Of a DNA stretch of 52,836 nucleotides, positions 17,108 to 27,118 are shown piece by piece. The stretch is from Bdellovibrionales bacterium. GTDB taxonomy: Bacteria > Bdellovibrionota > Bdellovibrionia > Bdellovibrionales > JAGQZY01. The first letter of the stretch is position 1; every line of letters begins with the position of its first letter. Location of the stretch: positions 1-52,836 of the forward strand of contig JAGQZY010000001.1 in NCBI GenBank assembly GCA_020435205.1, in the 5' to 3' direction. A program made the translations under genes and the position numbers. The notes beneath the pieces were generated by a model. It was given only the letters and a program-made list of their open reading frames with translations. It ran no database searches and was not told where the DNA came from.

Positions 17108-19504
17108 TCACTTTACAATCAGGTTTAAAATTCGTCCGGGGACATAAACAATCTTATTTAAATCCTTTCCATCGAGAGCGGCTTGGACGGCAGCAACCTC
17201 ACGAGCCGCAGCCATAGCCTCGTCCTGAGAGGCCTCTTTGGCTATGTCAATAAGACCTCGCTTCTTACCATTGACCTGCACGGCAATGGAAATAGTATCT
17301 TCAATCAGGTAATTTTCTACATACCTTGGCCATGGCGCCAGGGAGACAAAGCCCTCCTCGCCCATTTTCTCCCAGATTTCCTCGCACATATGGGGAGCAA
17401 AAGGAGCAAGAAGCAATATCAGATTCTTAAGAAGGTCTTTGTGAGAGGCCTCTTCTTTGTAAATTTCATTGGTCAAAATCATCAGCGCACTGATGGCGGT
17501 GTTGAAGCTCAGGCTTTCGATGTCATCGCCCACTTTTTTAATGGTCTTGTGCAAAACCTTTTTTAAATTTTCTGAGTAATCTTGGTCAGTTCCTCGAAAG
17601 CCTCCGCTGTCATCGACACAAAGTCGCCAAACTCTTTCCAGGAATTTGCGAACCCCGTTGATCCCCTTGGGATTCCAAGGCTTGTCTCGTTCCATGGGGC
17701 CTAAGAACAAAATAAAGCAGCGAAGGGCATCGGCACCATACTCTGCTTGGACTTCATCGGGATTGACCACGTTGCCGCGGGACTTAGACATTTTTTCCCC
17801 ATCCGGCCCGAGTAGCATGCCTTGGTGGGCCAGTTTTTGAAAGGGCTCGTCCGTGGTGGCAAGACCAGCATCATAAAGCACCTTTTGCCAGAACCGAGCA
17901 TAAAGCAAATGACCAACGGTGTGCTCCGGGCCACCGACATACAGGTCGACAGGCATCCAGTACTTTTGCTTTTCGATATCGCAAAAGAAATTGGAGTTGT
18001 GGGGGTCAATATAGCGCATGAAGTACCAAGACGAACCTGCTGAACCTGGCATGGTGTCAGTCTCGCGTTTGCCAGTGCGGCCATTCTTTTGGTAGTGAAC
18101 CCAGTCAGTATTGCGGGCGAGAGGCGGGCGACCGTCTTCGCTAGGTTCGTAATTGGCCACCTCAGGAAGCTCCACAGGAAGTTCTAGTGGATCAACAACC
18201 TCGGTTTTTCCATCATCAAAATGAACGATAGGAAAGGGTTCGCCCCAATAACGCTGCCGACTAAAAAGCCAATCGCGCAATTTATATTGCAAAGTCTTTT
18301 TGCCAATCTTCATGTCTTCAAGTTTTGCGATCATTGTATCAATGGCTTGTTGTTTATCCATGCCATCAAGAAAATCAGAGTTGCATAATTGACCGTCGCC
18401 TTCAAAGGGGAGATCATCGTCGCTTTCGAGAACACGCACCACCGGGATCTCAAATTGACTAGCAAATTCAAAATCGCGAGTGTCGTGTCCAGGGACCGCC
18501 ATAATGGCCCCAGTTCCATAATCCATTAAAACATAATCGGCAATCCAGATGGGGATTTCATTGCCAGTCAAAGGATGCAAACTATAAGCCCCGCTGAAGA
18601 CACCGGTTTTGTTGGTGTCAGACTTGCGATCAATTTCTGATTTGCGAGACGCCTCATCCACATATTTTTCAACAGCCGCCTTTTGCTCGGCGGAGGTGAT
18701 TTTTGCCACCAAAGGATGCTCGGGAGAGAGAACCATAAAGGTCACGCCAAAGAGGGTGTCAGGTCGAGTGGTAAAAATCTCCATTTTATCGTCAAAACCT
18801 TTGATCGAAAAAGTCACCTCAGCGCCAATAGACTCGCCAATCCAATTGCGCTGACCTTCTGCCGTGCGCTCAGGCCAATCAATTTTATCAAGATCTTTGA
18901 GTAGACGATCGGCGTACTTGGTGATTTTTAACATCCACTGTTTCATGGGCTTGCGAATAACTGGGTGACCACCGCGCTCGCTTTTGCCATCGACCACTTC
19001 TTCGTTAGCGAGAACCGTTTTTAAAGCTGGACACCAATTCACTGGAACTTCTTTTTGGTAGGCAAGACCTCGTTTAAAAAGTTCCGCAAAAATAAATTGT
19101 GTCCAATGGTAATATTCAGGATCACAGGTCGCGATCTCCCGCGTCCAATCAAAACTCATTCCAAAAGCCTTGAGTTGCCGACGAAAGTTTTCAATGGCTT
19201 TATGGGTGGTTTCTGCAGGGTGAATTCCGGTCTGAATGGCGTACTGTTCGGCCGGCAAACCAAAGGCATCGTAGCCAATGGGATGGAGAACATTGAAACC
19301 TTTTTGTCGTTTGTAACGGGAGACCACATCGGTGGGAGTGTAGGAACACATATGACCAATATGAAGGCCTGACCCCGAAGGGTAAGGAAACATATCCAAA
19401 GCATAAAATTTGGGTTTTTCCGAAAAATCTTCTGCGACAAAGGCCTGCTTATCTTCCCAGGATTTTTGCCACTTACTATCGATCTGTTTATGGTCGTAGG
19501 ACAC
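17108..19504 (-). CDS. leuS: Leucyl-tRNA synthetase
   Basis: Class I synthetase charging tRNA-Leu. The 798 residues contain the HIGH-type motif PSGSGLHIGHMCSY (about residue 46), the editing domain (TTRPDTLFG), and the KMSKS loop GEKMSKSRGN (about residue 580), followed by the anticodon-binding and C-terminal domains. Somewhat shorter than the 860-residue E. coli enzyme but within the bacterial range. Start GTG 19504, with GAGG six bases upstream. It is the first gene of the leuS-speA-antiporter-VTT-speB run. Confidence 0.96.
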   Translation of the reverse strand: MSYDHKQIDSKWQKSWEDKQAFVAEDFSEKPKFYALDMFPYPSGSGLHIGHMCSYTPTDVVSRYKRQKGFNVLHPIGYDAFGLPAEQYAIQTGIHPAETTHKAIENFRRQLKAFGMSFDWTREIATCDPEYYHWTQFIFAELFKRGLAYQKEVPVNWCPALKTVLANEEVVDGKSERGGHPVIRKPMKQWMLKITKYADRLLKDLDKIDWPERTAEGQRNWIGESIGAEVTFSIKGFDDKMEIFTTRPDTLFGVTFMVLSPEHPLVAKITSAEQKAAVEKYVDEASRKSEIDRKSDTNKTGVFSGAYSLHPLTGNEIPIWIADYVLMDYGTGAIMAVPGHDTRDFEFASQFEIPVVRVLESDDDLPFEGDGQLCNSDFLDGMDKQQAIDTMIAKLEDMKIGKKTLQYKLRDWLFSRQRYWGEPFPIVHFDDGKTEVVDPLELPVELPEVANYEPSEDGRPPLARNTDWVHYQKNGRTGKRETDTMPGSAGSSWYFMRYIDPHNSNFFCDIEKQKYWMPVDLYVGGPEHTVGHLLYARFWQKVLYDAGLATTDEPFQKLAHQGMLLGPDGEKMSKSRGNVVNPDEVQAEYGADALRCFILFLGPMERDKPWNPKGINGVRKFLERVWRLCVDDSGGFRGTDQDYSENLKKVLHKTIKKVGDDIESLSFNTAISALMILTNEIYKEEASHKDLLKNLILLLAPFAPHMCEEIWEKMGEEGFVSLAPWPRYVENYLIEDTISIAVQVNGKKRGLIDIAKEASQDEAMAAAREVAAVQAALDGKDLNKIVYVPGRILNLIVK

Positions 19505-19618
19505 CGAACACCTCTTCTCGTAATGGGCGGCATCTTAGCAACCTCTTGACCTGGACTCAAGTCAACAAACACCTGATTTTCTTAACTTTGCTGGTAACTG
19601 TGGCTTAAAATAGAGCCT

Positions 19619-20581
19619 ATGGCTGATCAGGCAAAAATACTTCTCGTTGATGATGACCACGATAACCTCAAGATCGTGGGCCGCCTCCTAGAAAAGGCGG
19701 GCTACGAGATCCTGGCCGTGGATTCTGGGGCCAAGGGGCTCGAGGCGATTGATGATTTCAGACCCGATCTCATTCTCTTGGACGTCAACATGCCTGGGAT
19801 GGATGGGATGCAGACGATCCAGAGGCTCAATGAAAAAAAGGTCACTGCGGCGGTGGTTTTCGTCACGGCCAATACGGATACCGACGATGTGATTCGTGGG
19901 CTGGATGCAGGTGCTTTAGACTACATCTCCAAACCTTTTTCTGGGATGGAGCTTTTGGCGCGAGTGCGTGCTCAACTGCGCGTGATTAAATTGCAGAACG
20001 AATTGCGCGAGGCTAATAAAAAATTACAAAGTATGGTGGATATTGATGATCTCACCGGTCTTTACAATATGCGTTCTATCTACGAAAAAGTGGACAATGA
20101 AATCGAAAGATCCCGTCGCTATGGTCACGGTGTGGCCGTGGTGATGCTCGACATGGATAACTTCAAACGAGTGAATGACAACCACGATCACTTATTTGGA
20201 AGTTTTGTACTGAGCGAAGTGGGCAAGATCATCAAAGACACTATGAGGTCAGTCGACTTTGCCGCAAGATATGGTGGGGATGAGTTCCTCATTTGCCTTA
20301 CCCACACTGGCATGGAGGGGGCCCTCATCTTTTGTGAGCGCTTACGCAAAGCTCTCGAAAAACATGATTTTGTCAGTGGACCTGATTCTATTAAACTGAC
20401 AGGTAGCATGGGTTGTGCGGTGATCCTCGGAGGAGAGCCCCCCATTGATGCCAGGTCATTGGTTCGTTATGCTGATAAAGGCTTATACACGTCAAAAGAA
20501 ACGGGACGCAATAAAGTGACTCCCGTAGATCTTCTTAAGGACACGCCCACGGATAACGGTAAACACGAACAAGTCTCTTAA
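19619..20581 (+). CDS. Response regulator diguanylate cyclase (REC-GGDEF)
   Basis: 320 residues: a receiver domain (residues 5-120, acidic DDD near 12, phospho-acceptor Asp in LILLDVNMPGMDG, conserved Lys in YISKPF), a short coiled linker, and a GGDEF domain. The signature GGDEF at residues 219-223 is intact, so active c-di-GMP synthesis is expected, and an RxxD inhibitory site (RSVD, 210-213) lies exactly five residues before it, so product feedback is likely. No histidine kinase is adjacent. PleD/WspR-like output; signalling partner unknown. Confidence 0.93.
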   Translation: MADQAKILLVDDDHDNLKIVGRLLEKAGYEILAVDSGAKGLEAIDDFRPDLILLDVNMPGMDGMQTIQRLNEKKVTAAVVFVTANTDTDDVIRGLDAGALDYISKPFSGMELLARVRAQLRVIKLQNELREANKKLQSMVDIDDLTGLYNMRSIYEKVDNEIERSRRYGHGVAVVMLDMDNFKRVNDNHDHLFGSFVLSEVGKIIKDTMRSVDFAARYGGDEFLICLTHTGMEGALIFCERLRKALEKHDFVSGPDSIKLTGSMGCAVILGGEPPIDARSLVRYADKGLYTSKETGRNKVTPVDLLKDTPTDNGKHEQVS

Positions 20582-20702
20582 GGGAAGCCGTGATATCGGG
20601 AGGTCTCCTCTCTTTAGTAAGTATAGGCCGATCTGATTGAAATTTTTTACCGATCCCGCAATTGTTTTGACCATGATTCCGTAAAAAATATATGACCTTC
20701 AT

Positions 20703-21389
20703 ATGGAAAAATGGATCCTCGTTGTTTTTTTATGGCTTGCCATGCCAGCTTCATCCCAAGCGCAAAACAAGTGTTCCGATCTTTTTCGGCTCATTGATCC
20801 CCCATTGGTGACAAAACCTGTGGAGGAGGAAATCCTGGCTCTGCTTGAAAGCCCTCAGGTGGACTTTGCTGAAGTGAAGGATTTAGTTTTTTCCTCGCTT
20901 ACGGGTTTTGAACCGGCTCAAATTCTTAAGCACCAAGGGGTTCATATTCATAATTTGCAAACCTTAAAGCCCCTTCGCCCCTTTGCTAATGTCATTCAAA
21001 CGGTGAACTGGGAGGGCGGATCCTATTTTGTGCAAAAAAGTGGGGGAGCTGAAAAGCATTTCAATAGTTTTTGGGGCCGATTTTTCAACATTCATCCTCA
21101 AGACCCTGCGGCCATTGCCATTCATCAGCAGGCCGGCCAAAGTGGTCAAGTCTGGGTCAATCTTGCGGTGGGGTGGACCCGTGCCTCTGGTCTAGAGATT
21201 CAAACCGCAGAAGGAGCTTTAAAAGGGATTGGGCAGGGCTTGGAACTTCGCACTTTTGATTTTACTAACGAAAAAGGCGAAAATCTATCCCTATTAGTCC
21301 TCTCGGGCCTTGGCTCGCAACCAGCCCACCACCGTCTGCTCAAGTCACTCATTCACAAATTGCAAGATCGCTATTTGGATTCTTTTTAA
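20703..21389 (+). CDS. Secreted protein of unknown function
   Basis: 228 residues with a clear signal peptide (hydrophobic residues 5-15, cleavage likely after SQAQ at about 22). The mature protein has no domain I recognise; it contains an unusually His-rich stretch (HIHNLQ, EKHF, NIHPQD, IHQQ) between about residues 85 and 145 and a Gly-rich VNLAVGWTRASG segment. Start ATG 20703, weak ribosome site. Followed by an intrinsic terminator, so it is probably a single-gene unit. Confidence 0.6.
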   Translation: MEKWILVVFLWLAMPASSQAQNKCSDLFRLIDPPLVTKPVEEEILALLESPQVDFAEVKDLVFSSLTGFEPAQILKHQGVHIHNLQTLKPLRPFANVIQTVNWEGGSYFVQKSGGAEKHFNSFWGRFFNIHPQDPAAIAIHQQAGQSGQVWVNLAVGWTRASGLEIQTAEGALKGIGQGLELRTFDFTNEKGENLSLLVLSGLGSQPAHHRLLKSLIHKLQDRYLDSF

Positions 21390-21396
21390 AGTGTTT

Positions 21397-21422
21397 GGAG
21401 CCAATTTGTGTTGGCTCCTTTT
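21397..21422 (+). terminator. Rho-independent terminator of the preceding secreted-protein gene
   Basis: GGAGCCAA and TTGGCTCC pair perfectly around TTTGTG and are followed by TTTTGATT, starting 7 bases after the stop at 21389. The 8-bp stem plus T-run is a standard intrinsic terminator. Confidence 0.8.
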
Positions 21423-21433
21423 GATTGGGCTCA

Positions 21434-22342
21434 TTAACGTGTGCTGCTACTATGTGAGACACACCTGTTGCTCGGGTTGGCGGCTTTGCAATTGAGATAG
21501 GTGCGAAGCTGTAAAGTATCGGATTTCATTTTTTCAACACTGTAGCCCTCTCGGAAAGCATAAACACCAAAGTTAGATTTATAAGCATGACTTCGCAAAT
21601 CGTCACCGTAGCCTGTATGCAAGGCCCTTTGAACATCAAAAATGCGATTGCGCTCCTTGTTGATTGCTCGCTCCTTTAATCCTTGCAAAAGAATTCCAGG
21701 CATATGTTTGGCTAGCAACCATGCCTGTTTTAAAGTAGAATCTGTCTCGTCATGGGTGTAGCGCCCATCGAGATCTTCGAGCATCTTGTTGAGACCAGTG
21801 GTATTCATGTCTTCGGCAACCGTAATAAATTCTTTTCTTGTGATCTTAGTTATCTTTTTGCATTTGGGTTTCTTGAGGTTTCTCGGGGAACCGTATCCCT
21901 TGGGGATGCGAACCCGGCCGCGAGTTGCTGGCTGATCGCGGTCATACTTTTCTTGGAAATGCTTTACCAATTGAGCATTATTATTTTTAGCCATGTGGAT
22001 AAGATCTTTAGATGAAAAATGACAATCTAAATAGAGTAGGGCTTCATCTTTTGTACCCGGATTAATAGTGGCAACGATGAGACCATGTTCGGCAACAGTG
22101 TCACCCAAGATGTCATCATTGTTCATAAATATTTGCAAATTTTGACCTTGGGTAAAGAAGAGATCCTGGTTGGCATTGGTCAAAAAATGGTGGGTGGCTG
22201 GGTAAGGCGCGTTGTCCTCGGGCGTAGAATTGCTATCAGTGGTTTCAGAGGCCGGGGAGCGATCCCCTTTGTCGGCATGAGTGCAAGCGCCAATGGTGGT
22301 GCAAAGAAAAGACAATAATAGAAGACTCTTAAGTAAGCTCAT
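21434..22342 (-). CDS. Predicted lipoprotein of unknown function
   Basis: 302 residues. Signal peptide with lipobox TIGAC (Cys at about 20), then a Ser/Thr/Asp-rich linker of about 30 residues and a soluble domain. I see no known domain; the middle is Lys-rich (KKPKCKKITKITRK) and four Cys lie in the mature part. Start ATG 22342 with AAGGGA five bases upstream. Confidence 0.6.
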   Translation of the reverse strand: MSLLKSLLLLSFLCTTIGACTHADKGDRSPASETTDSNSTPEDNAPYPATHHFLTNANQDLFFTQGQNLQIFMNNDDILGDTVAEHGLIVATINPGTKDEALLYLDCHFSSKDLIHMAKNNNAQLVKHFQEKYDRDQPATRGRVRIPKGYGSPRNLKKPKCKKITKITRKEFITVAEDMNTTGLNKMLEDLDGRYTHDETDSTLKQAWLLAKHMPGILLQGLKERAINKERNRIFDVQRALHTGYGDDLRSHAYKSNFGVYAFREGYSVEKMKSDTLQLRTYLNCKAANPSNRCVSHSSSTR

Positions 22343-22685
22343 AGTGATCCCTTTCGTTTCTTTTTAAAATATTTCGAAGGGGAGAGGTGGCAAAATACAT
22401 TGTCCTTTTCCCCAGCTGTCCCAAAAAGAATGCGAAAAAGGTGCCAAGGTCATAAAAAGGGGCTTAAGGCTCAGCTGTAAAAAGGGGGAGGTAAGCCGTT
22501 TCAGAATGAGATTTTACAACTGTGTAAAAGTTTGACCCCTGTTCATTCCTGAGTGTAGGGAGCTAACGAGTCACTGACATTTTTTGTTTTTCGCTGGAAA
22601 CATTCTCCCAAAAAGGCACTGAATTCAAATGATAAGGCACAGATTTTGAAATGAAGGATTCTAAACCTATATATTAGGAGAATCC
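22343..22685. other. 343-base gap between divergent lipoprotein genes
   Basis: No supported gene; a 22-codon GTG frame at about 22385 has its purine run too close to the start. The region must carry promoters for both flanking genes. TTGAAA and TATATA near 22647-22675 look promoter-like, but they lie so close to the downstream ATG (10-15 bases) that a transcript starting there would lack a ribosome site, so I do not call it. Confidence 0.4.
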
Positions 22686-25229
22686 ATGAAATCTATGATC
22701 CTATCTTTATTAGTCGTTTTTGCCCTATTTGGCATAGGCTGTGACTCCCTTGATTCCACCTTTGGTTGTAGCAAGAAAAATGATCAACCTATTGATTTGC
22801 AGTTGGGCGAACCAGGAAAAACTGATGTCCAAAACGAAATTCCTGAAAATAAAGAAGTGGAAGTTCTTGGTGCTCAAGAACGTATCGAGTTTGTTGGCGA
22901 GGACGGAACCGCTTGGATTCACCACGATGACGGACGCAAATTCAATGACGGCGACATTGTCGTAGGCAATGAAGATCAAAAGTATCTTTTGAAAATCAAG
23001 AAAGTAAATGAGCGCTATCAGAAAAAATCCAAAGTGTTGCTGCGTCAGTCCCGTATTGCAGACCTAGTCGATGGGAAGGACGCTCGACTTCAGCTCACAT
23101 CAACCCCTGTTTATAGCATGGATGATATGAACGATCTTAATCGCAAAGCTTTAGAGCACAAGAGTGACGGCCAAACTGTCTATGAAACTGATGAAAAAGG
23201 AAAAATCACCATTCGCAATCTTGAGCTCTTTTCCATTGATATCAATAATGATGGCAACTTTAGCAAAGGGGTCAATAAGATTTTAGGAATCCCCGTCAAA
23301 GACCCTTATGATCGTTTTGAAGTCTCGGGAGCCGCTGGCGGAAAATATCGTGCCGTCGTGAATGAAGCCACAATAGAAATCATTCCCACCATCCGCAATG
23401 AGGCCGAGTGGAGCTGGGGGCGTATTAAAAAAATGAATGCCCGTCTCGACACTCGCGTGAAATATAAAATGGATGTGACTTATGAAGCGGCTGGACACAT
23501 TAAATTAGAGCTATTAATGAAAAAGTTTATGCCAAAAAAAATCATTCCTGTGCGAGTGCCAGGAACACCACCAGTCTATTTAGATATTGAGCTCGCTATG
23601 CCAGCAGGAGCCTCGTTAAAATCAGAAATGGCTGGCACGAGTCGAGTTATTTTTGAAGCTGAGTATGAGTTTTACTCTTATGTGAATTATGATGAAAACG
23701 GCCTTTCTCACAATAAAGATTATCGCACCACGGTAAACTCAAAAAAGATTTCTGTGAATGAATCCACCATGAAAGTGGACGCGGAAATATTCTTAAAGCC
23801 CATGGTCACGGCTCGCTTTTATCGAGTGGTGGGGGCTGCTGGATATGTTAGGCCTTATTTGCGTGGTGAAATCGAAATTCCCGAAGTTTACAAAAAAGAT
23901 GATCTTTTCATTGGCGCCAATGGAGGGGTAGCTTTGGAACTCTCTGAGCCGATCTTTCTATCCAATGTCGTGAGCTATTCACCCGATGAGTATGAAATCT
24001 TTAAAACCTCTTTTGACCTAGATGGCAAAGGAAGTGACCCATTAACGCCGCAAAAAGTGGACCCACAACTGCAAAAATCAGTGACGGTAAACCAGATAGG
24101 CCCCGAAGGTTTTGTCGTTTTTGATTTAAAAGAAAAACGAGATCAATTTATGCGTTACGAATTGGTCTCAGGTACAGCAAAAGGGGTCATGGTTCCTTCT
24201 GAAACCTTTTTTATGGATGGGAAGCTTTACTATTGGCCCCTTCCGGGCTCTACCGAGGAATCTTTCAAGGTGCGCATTACCAGTAAAGATGGAAGCTCTG
24301 AAGAAGTGGAGATTTTAGTCAAGCCTACGGATGAAGTCCTTAAAGAGGTTTCCCAGGATCGCTTTGGCACGACCACCAATTCTTATTTGGTTTCCACAGA
24401 GGCTCCCGGCCAATTTGAGAATCGCGTTCCCCATCATCAGCTCGGCGGACAGGGAATCATGGCTGTAGAGACTGAGTTTCCGCCAGAGCTAGAGTTTTGT
24501 ATGCATGAAATGAATCAGGTCCCTGGAATGAGTCGCTCCATATTGCAAATCGCTACCCACTTGGGTTGGTCTTGTCCGCGTCTACTGGATCATTACACTC
24601 GCTTTATGGAGCGCAACCATGGAAGCAATAAAGAAGAAGACGTGAGGCGTCCAAAATCTATGATCCAAAATATTCAGTTCAACCCTAAAGAAGCCTCCTT
24701 TGAAGTGCGTGATTCAGAAAGCTTTCTTGGTTATATTCTAGAAAGAACTCCAAATGAGTTGCACTGTCGCCCAAGAATCACCATCAGTCGTCTTCAATCA
24801 AAAACTCACTTTGGCTTTGTTCTAGATGTTGTTGACTGTGGTCTTGATCAGTACTGGGTTTCTGGCTTCCAATATGTTGATGCTAGTACAAAAGCTCCAT
24901 TTGAATCTAAAAAAGAGATGAATGAAAAGGGATCTCATGGCTTAAGCCGCATCACATTTCAACGCAGTAAAGAGGAAGTGAGAGATAGCGAGCAGCTCAT
25001 GATCGACTTGACTCGTGGTCGCGCTTCGTGGATCAATATCAGTTTAGCGGCAGAGCCCAGTTACGAGTCCGATAGCTTTCGTGATGGGAACGAAGAGTCC
25101 AATGTGCGGGTCTACTTTTCTATCGATGAAAACTTAGAGCCTCAGATTGAAAAGGTCATCGACCTCAGCTCAGACTTTCCTTATTCTGAAAATAGACCCG
25201 TTCTAAGAAATAAAGATAAAAAAAATTAA
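22686..25229 (+). CDS. Large lipoprotein of unknown function
   Basis: 847 residues. Signal peptide ends in a good lipobox, GIGC (Cys at about 19); start ATG 22686 has AGGAG five bases upstream. The mature protein is rich in charged beta-strand-like stretches, with no catalytic motif I recognise: an N-terminal acidic/Lys linker, a middle rich in V-x-V and Y-x-Y strands (residues about 200-470) and a C-terminal part with several Cys (residues about 600-740). An Asp-rich SIDINNDGNFSKG loop near residue 185 resembles an EF-hand or dockerin calcium loop. A surface or periplasmic scaffold is a guess. Confidence 0.6.
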   Translation: MKSMILSLLVVFALFGIGCDSLDSTFGCSKKNDQPIDLQLGEPGKTDVQNEIPENKEVEVLGAQERIEFVGEDGTAWIHHDDGRKFNDGDIVVGNEDQKYLLKIKKVNERYQKKSKVLLRQSRIADLVDGKDARLQLTSTPVYSMDDMNDLNRKALEHKSDGQTVYETDEKGKITIRNLELFSIDINNDGNFSKGVNKILGIPVKDPYDRFEVSGAAGGKYRAVVNEATIEIIPTIRNEAEWSWGRIKKMNARLDTRVKYKMDVTYEAAGHIKLELLMKKFMPKKIIPVRVPGTPPVYLDIELAMPAGASLKSEMAGTSRVIFEAEYEFYSYVNYDENGLSHNKDYRTTVNSKKISVNESTMKVDAEIFLKPMVTARFYRVVGAAGYVRPYLRGEIEIPEVYKKDDLFIGANGGVALELSEPIFLSNVVSYSPDEYEIFKTSFDLDGKGSDPLTPQKVDPQLQKSVTVNQIGPEGFVVFDLKEKRDQFMRYELVSGTAKGVMVPSETFFMDGKLYYWPLPGSTEESFKVRITSKDGSSEEVEILVKPTDEVLKEVSQDRFGTTTNSYLVSTEAPGQFENRVPHHQLGGQGIMAVETEFPPELEFCMHEMNQVPGMSRSILQIATHLGWSCPRLLDHYTRFMERNHGSNKEEDVRRPKSMIQNIQFNPKEASFEVRDSESFLGYILERTPNELHCRPRITISRLQSKTHFGFVLDVVDCGLDQYWVSGFQYVDASTKAPFESKKEMNEKGSHGLSRITFQRSKEEVRDSEQLMIDLTRGRASWINISLAAEPSYESDSFRDGNEESNVRVYFSIDENLEPQIEKVIDLSSDFPYSENRPVLRNKDKKN

Positions 25230-25243
25230 ATTTCCCTGAGTGA

Positions 25244-25287
25244 AGAGAGTGTTTTTTCGCGATTGTCTCGCGACAAAAACACTCTCT
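25244..25287. terminator. Long hairpin shared by two convergent genes
   Basis: AGAGAGTGTTTTT and TCGCG on the left pair with CGCGA and AAAAACACTCTCT on the right, with one bulged C and an ATTGTCT loop: about an 18-bp stem. It fills the gap between the stop of the large lipoprotein gene (25229) and the stop of argS (25293), so it most likely ends transcription from both sides. Confidence 0.65.
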
Positions 25288-25292
25288 GAGCG

Positions 25293-27038
25293 CTACATTT
25301 TTGAGGGCGCAGGAATCCCAAGTAAAGCCAATCCCTGTTCTAGGGCAGCTTTTGTAGCGCCTGCTAAGGCCATGCGAGCCGCCTTCAAGCCTTCATCGTC
25401 GATCTTTCCAATGGGACAGTTTTGGTAAAAGCCATTAAAAAATTTAGCTAGGTCGTAAACATAATTGCAGATGCCAGAGGTTTTGTAGCCCTTTAGAGAC
25501 GTATGCATGGACCAGTTGAAGAGGCTTAGGTGCACGAGGAGTTCCTTCTCACTTTTGTGCTCAAGTTTGGACCAATCCGGTGGATTGGCTATGGAGTCTC
25601 CGAACTTATTCAGCAAAGAGCAAATCCTGGCATGGGCGTACTGGACATAGGGTCCAGACTCACCATCCAGCCTCAGCCACTCTTTCATATCAAAAACAAT
25701 TTTCTTATTGGGGTCCATCACATTCATGCCGTACTTAATGGCTCCTTGAGCGACATCATCGGCCGTTTTTTCAATCTCTTCTTTGCTCCACTCACCCTCA
25801 TAACGATTCAGGTATTCGTCCTTAATAGTAGCCTTCATGCTTTCGATCAGTTCAGTGATAGGAATGATGTTTCCCTTGCGAGAACTCATAGCTCCGTCGG
25901 GAAGCTCGACAAAGTTGTATTTTAAATGATGGCACTTTTTAGGGTCACCGAGGCCCAATTTTCCAAAGGCAGCAAAAACTTGCTTAAAGTGGAGCTCCTG
26001 GCGCATGTCGACCACCACAATGTTTTCTTGGGGATTAAATTCCTCAAATTTTCTACGGGCAAGCTCTAGATCTTTAGTGGCATAAAGCCCGTTGCCATCG
26101 GATTTTAAAAACAAGCAAAAGCCCAGCTTTTCATCCTCAAGATTCAGGCCGATTGCACCCTGATCTTCGATGAGCTTGCCTTCTTCGTAAAGCTTTTTGA
26201 CTAATTTTACGGAATCCGAGTCGACATCAGATTCCCAATACCACCTGTCAAAATGAACGCCAGCCCAATCGTAAACTTCATTCATGAGTTCAATAGACCA
26301 CTCACGAGTCTCTTTCCAAAGCTCGAAAAATTCCCCATCCTTCTTTTCAATTTGTTTTAAAATCTCTGTGAGCTGCTCTCGGTTTTTTTCTTCTTGGGGG
26401 GTTCCCTTTTCATCTTCTAGCTTGATATGGGCTGTCGAATACATATGTCCAAGCCACTCCCCTTTGTGCTTGGTGGGTACGGGCTCTTGATTGTGATACT
26501 TCAAGTACCATAAACACTTCGCAACATGGGTGCCGACATCACCAGGAAAGGTGCAGGAGATGACAGGATTGCCACAGTATTCAAAGAGCAAAATTAAGGA
26601 ATGACCAAAACACAAGTTTCGCATGTGACCAACATGAAGCTCTTTATGAGTGTTGGGTTGTGAGTACTCGATAAGGAAGGGGGCGTCGGTGGATTTTTTA
26701 TTTTTGAAATAGGTGCCCTCGATCATGGGCTCCACGAGGCCTTTGCCAAAAAAGGGACCGGTGAAGAAAAAATTTAAATAAGGCCCGAGGGCCTTCACCT
26801 CAACAGAGTCATGGCTCCACTCGGCACTTAACTTTTCGGCGACCTCTTTGGGGTTGGATTTGAGTTCCTTAGCCAATTTGAAGCAGGGGAAGGCCAAATG
26901 TCCCATATCGATATTGGGGACACTTGCGAAGTCGGTTAAGCATTGTTCAGCAGTCATCTTCAGCTGGAAGGATTGGGCGATTTGCTGGGCGATTTGCTCG
27001 GCAACTTGAAGTCGAAAAGGGTCTTGCAATGCTTTCAT
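25293..27038 (-). CDS. argS: Arginyl-tRNA synthetase
   Basis: Class I synthetase charging tRNA-Arg. About 581 residues, with the ArgRS N-terminal additional domain (residues 1-110), the HIGH-type motif NTHKELHVGHMRN (about 133), a KMSKS-like MSSRKGN (about 390) and the helical anticodon-binding domain ending in the family-typical short hydrophobic tail. The frame extends upstream to 27089, but ATG 27038 has AAGAGG five bases before it and gives the usual N-terminus, so I start there. Confidence 0.95.
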   Translation of the reverse strand: MKALQDPFRLQVAEQIAQQIAQSFQLKMTAEQCLTDFASVPNIDMGHLAFPCFKLAKELKSNPKEVAEKLSAEWSHDSVEVKALGPYLNFFFTGPFFGKGLVEPMIEGTYFKNKKSTDAPFLIEYSQPNTHKELHVGHMRNLCFGHSLILLFEYCGNPVISCTFPGDVGTHVAKCLWYLKYHNQEPVPTKHKGEWLGHMYSTAHIKLEDEKGTPQEEKNREQLTEILKQIEKKDGEFFELWKETREWSIELMNEVYDWAGVHFDRWYWESDVDSDSVKLVKKLYEEGKLIEDQGAIGLNLEDEKLGFCLFLKSDGNGLYATKDLELARRKFEEFNPQENIVVVDMRQELHFKQVFAAFGKLGLGDPKKCHHLKYNFVELPDGAMSSRKGNIIPITELIESMKATIKDEYLNRYEGEWSKEEIEKTADDVAQGAIKYGMNVMDPNKKIVFDMKEWLRLDGESGPYVQYAHARICSLLNKFGDSIANPPDWSKLEHKSEKELLVHLSLFNWSMHTSLKGYKTSGICNYVYDLAKFFNGFYQNCPIGKIDDEGLKAARMALAGATKAALEQGLALLGIPAPSKM

Positions 27039-27118
27039 CGGGGCCTCTTGTGTAGTCTCTTCATAGCAGGACCTAAAGAGCCCTGGCAAGTGAATGGTCC
27101 AGTAAAGATTCTTTTGTA

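Noticed and set aside
17183-17566. Plus-strand reading frame of 127 codons opposite leuS
   Set aside because: Lies wholly within leuS on the other strand and has no independent support.
22640-22680. TTGAAA/TATATA promoter just before the 847-residue lipoprotein
   Set aside because: It would start transcription at or inside the ribosome site, leaving no usable leader.
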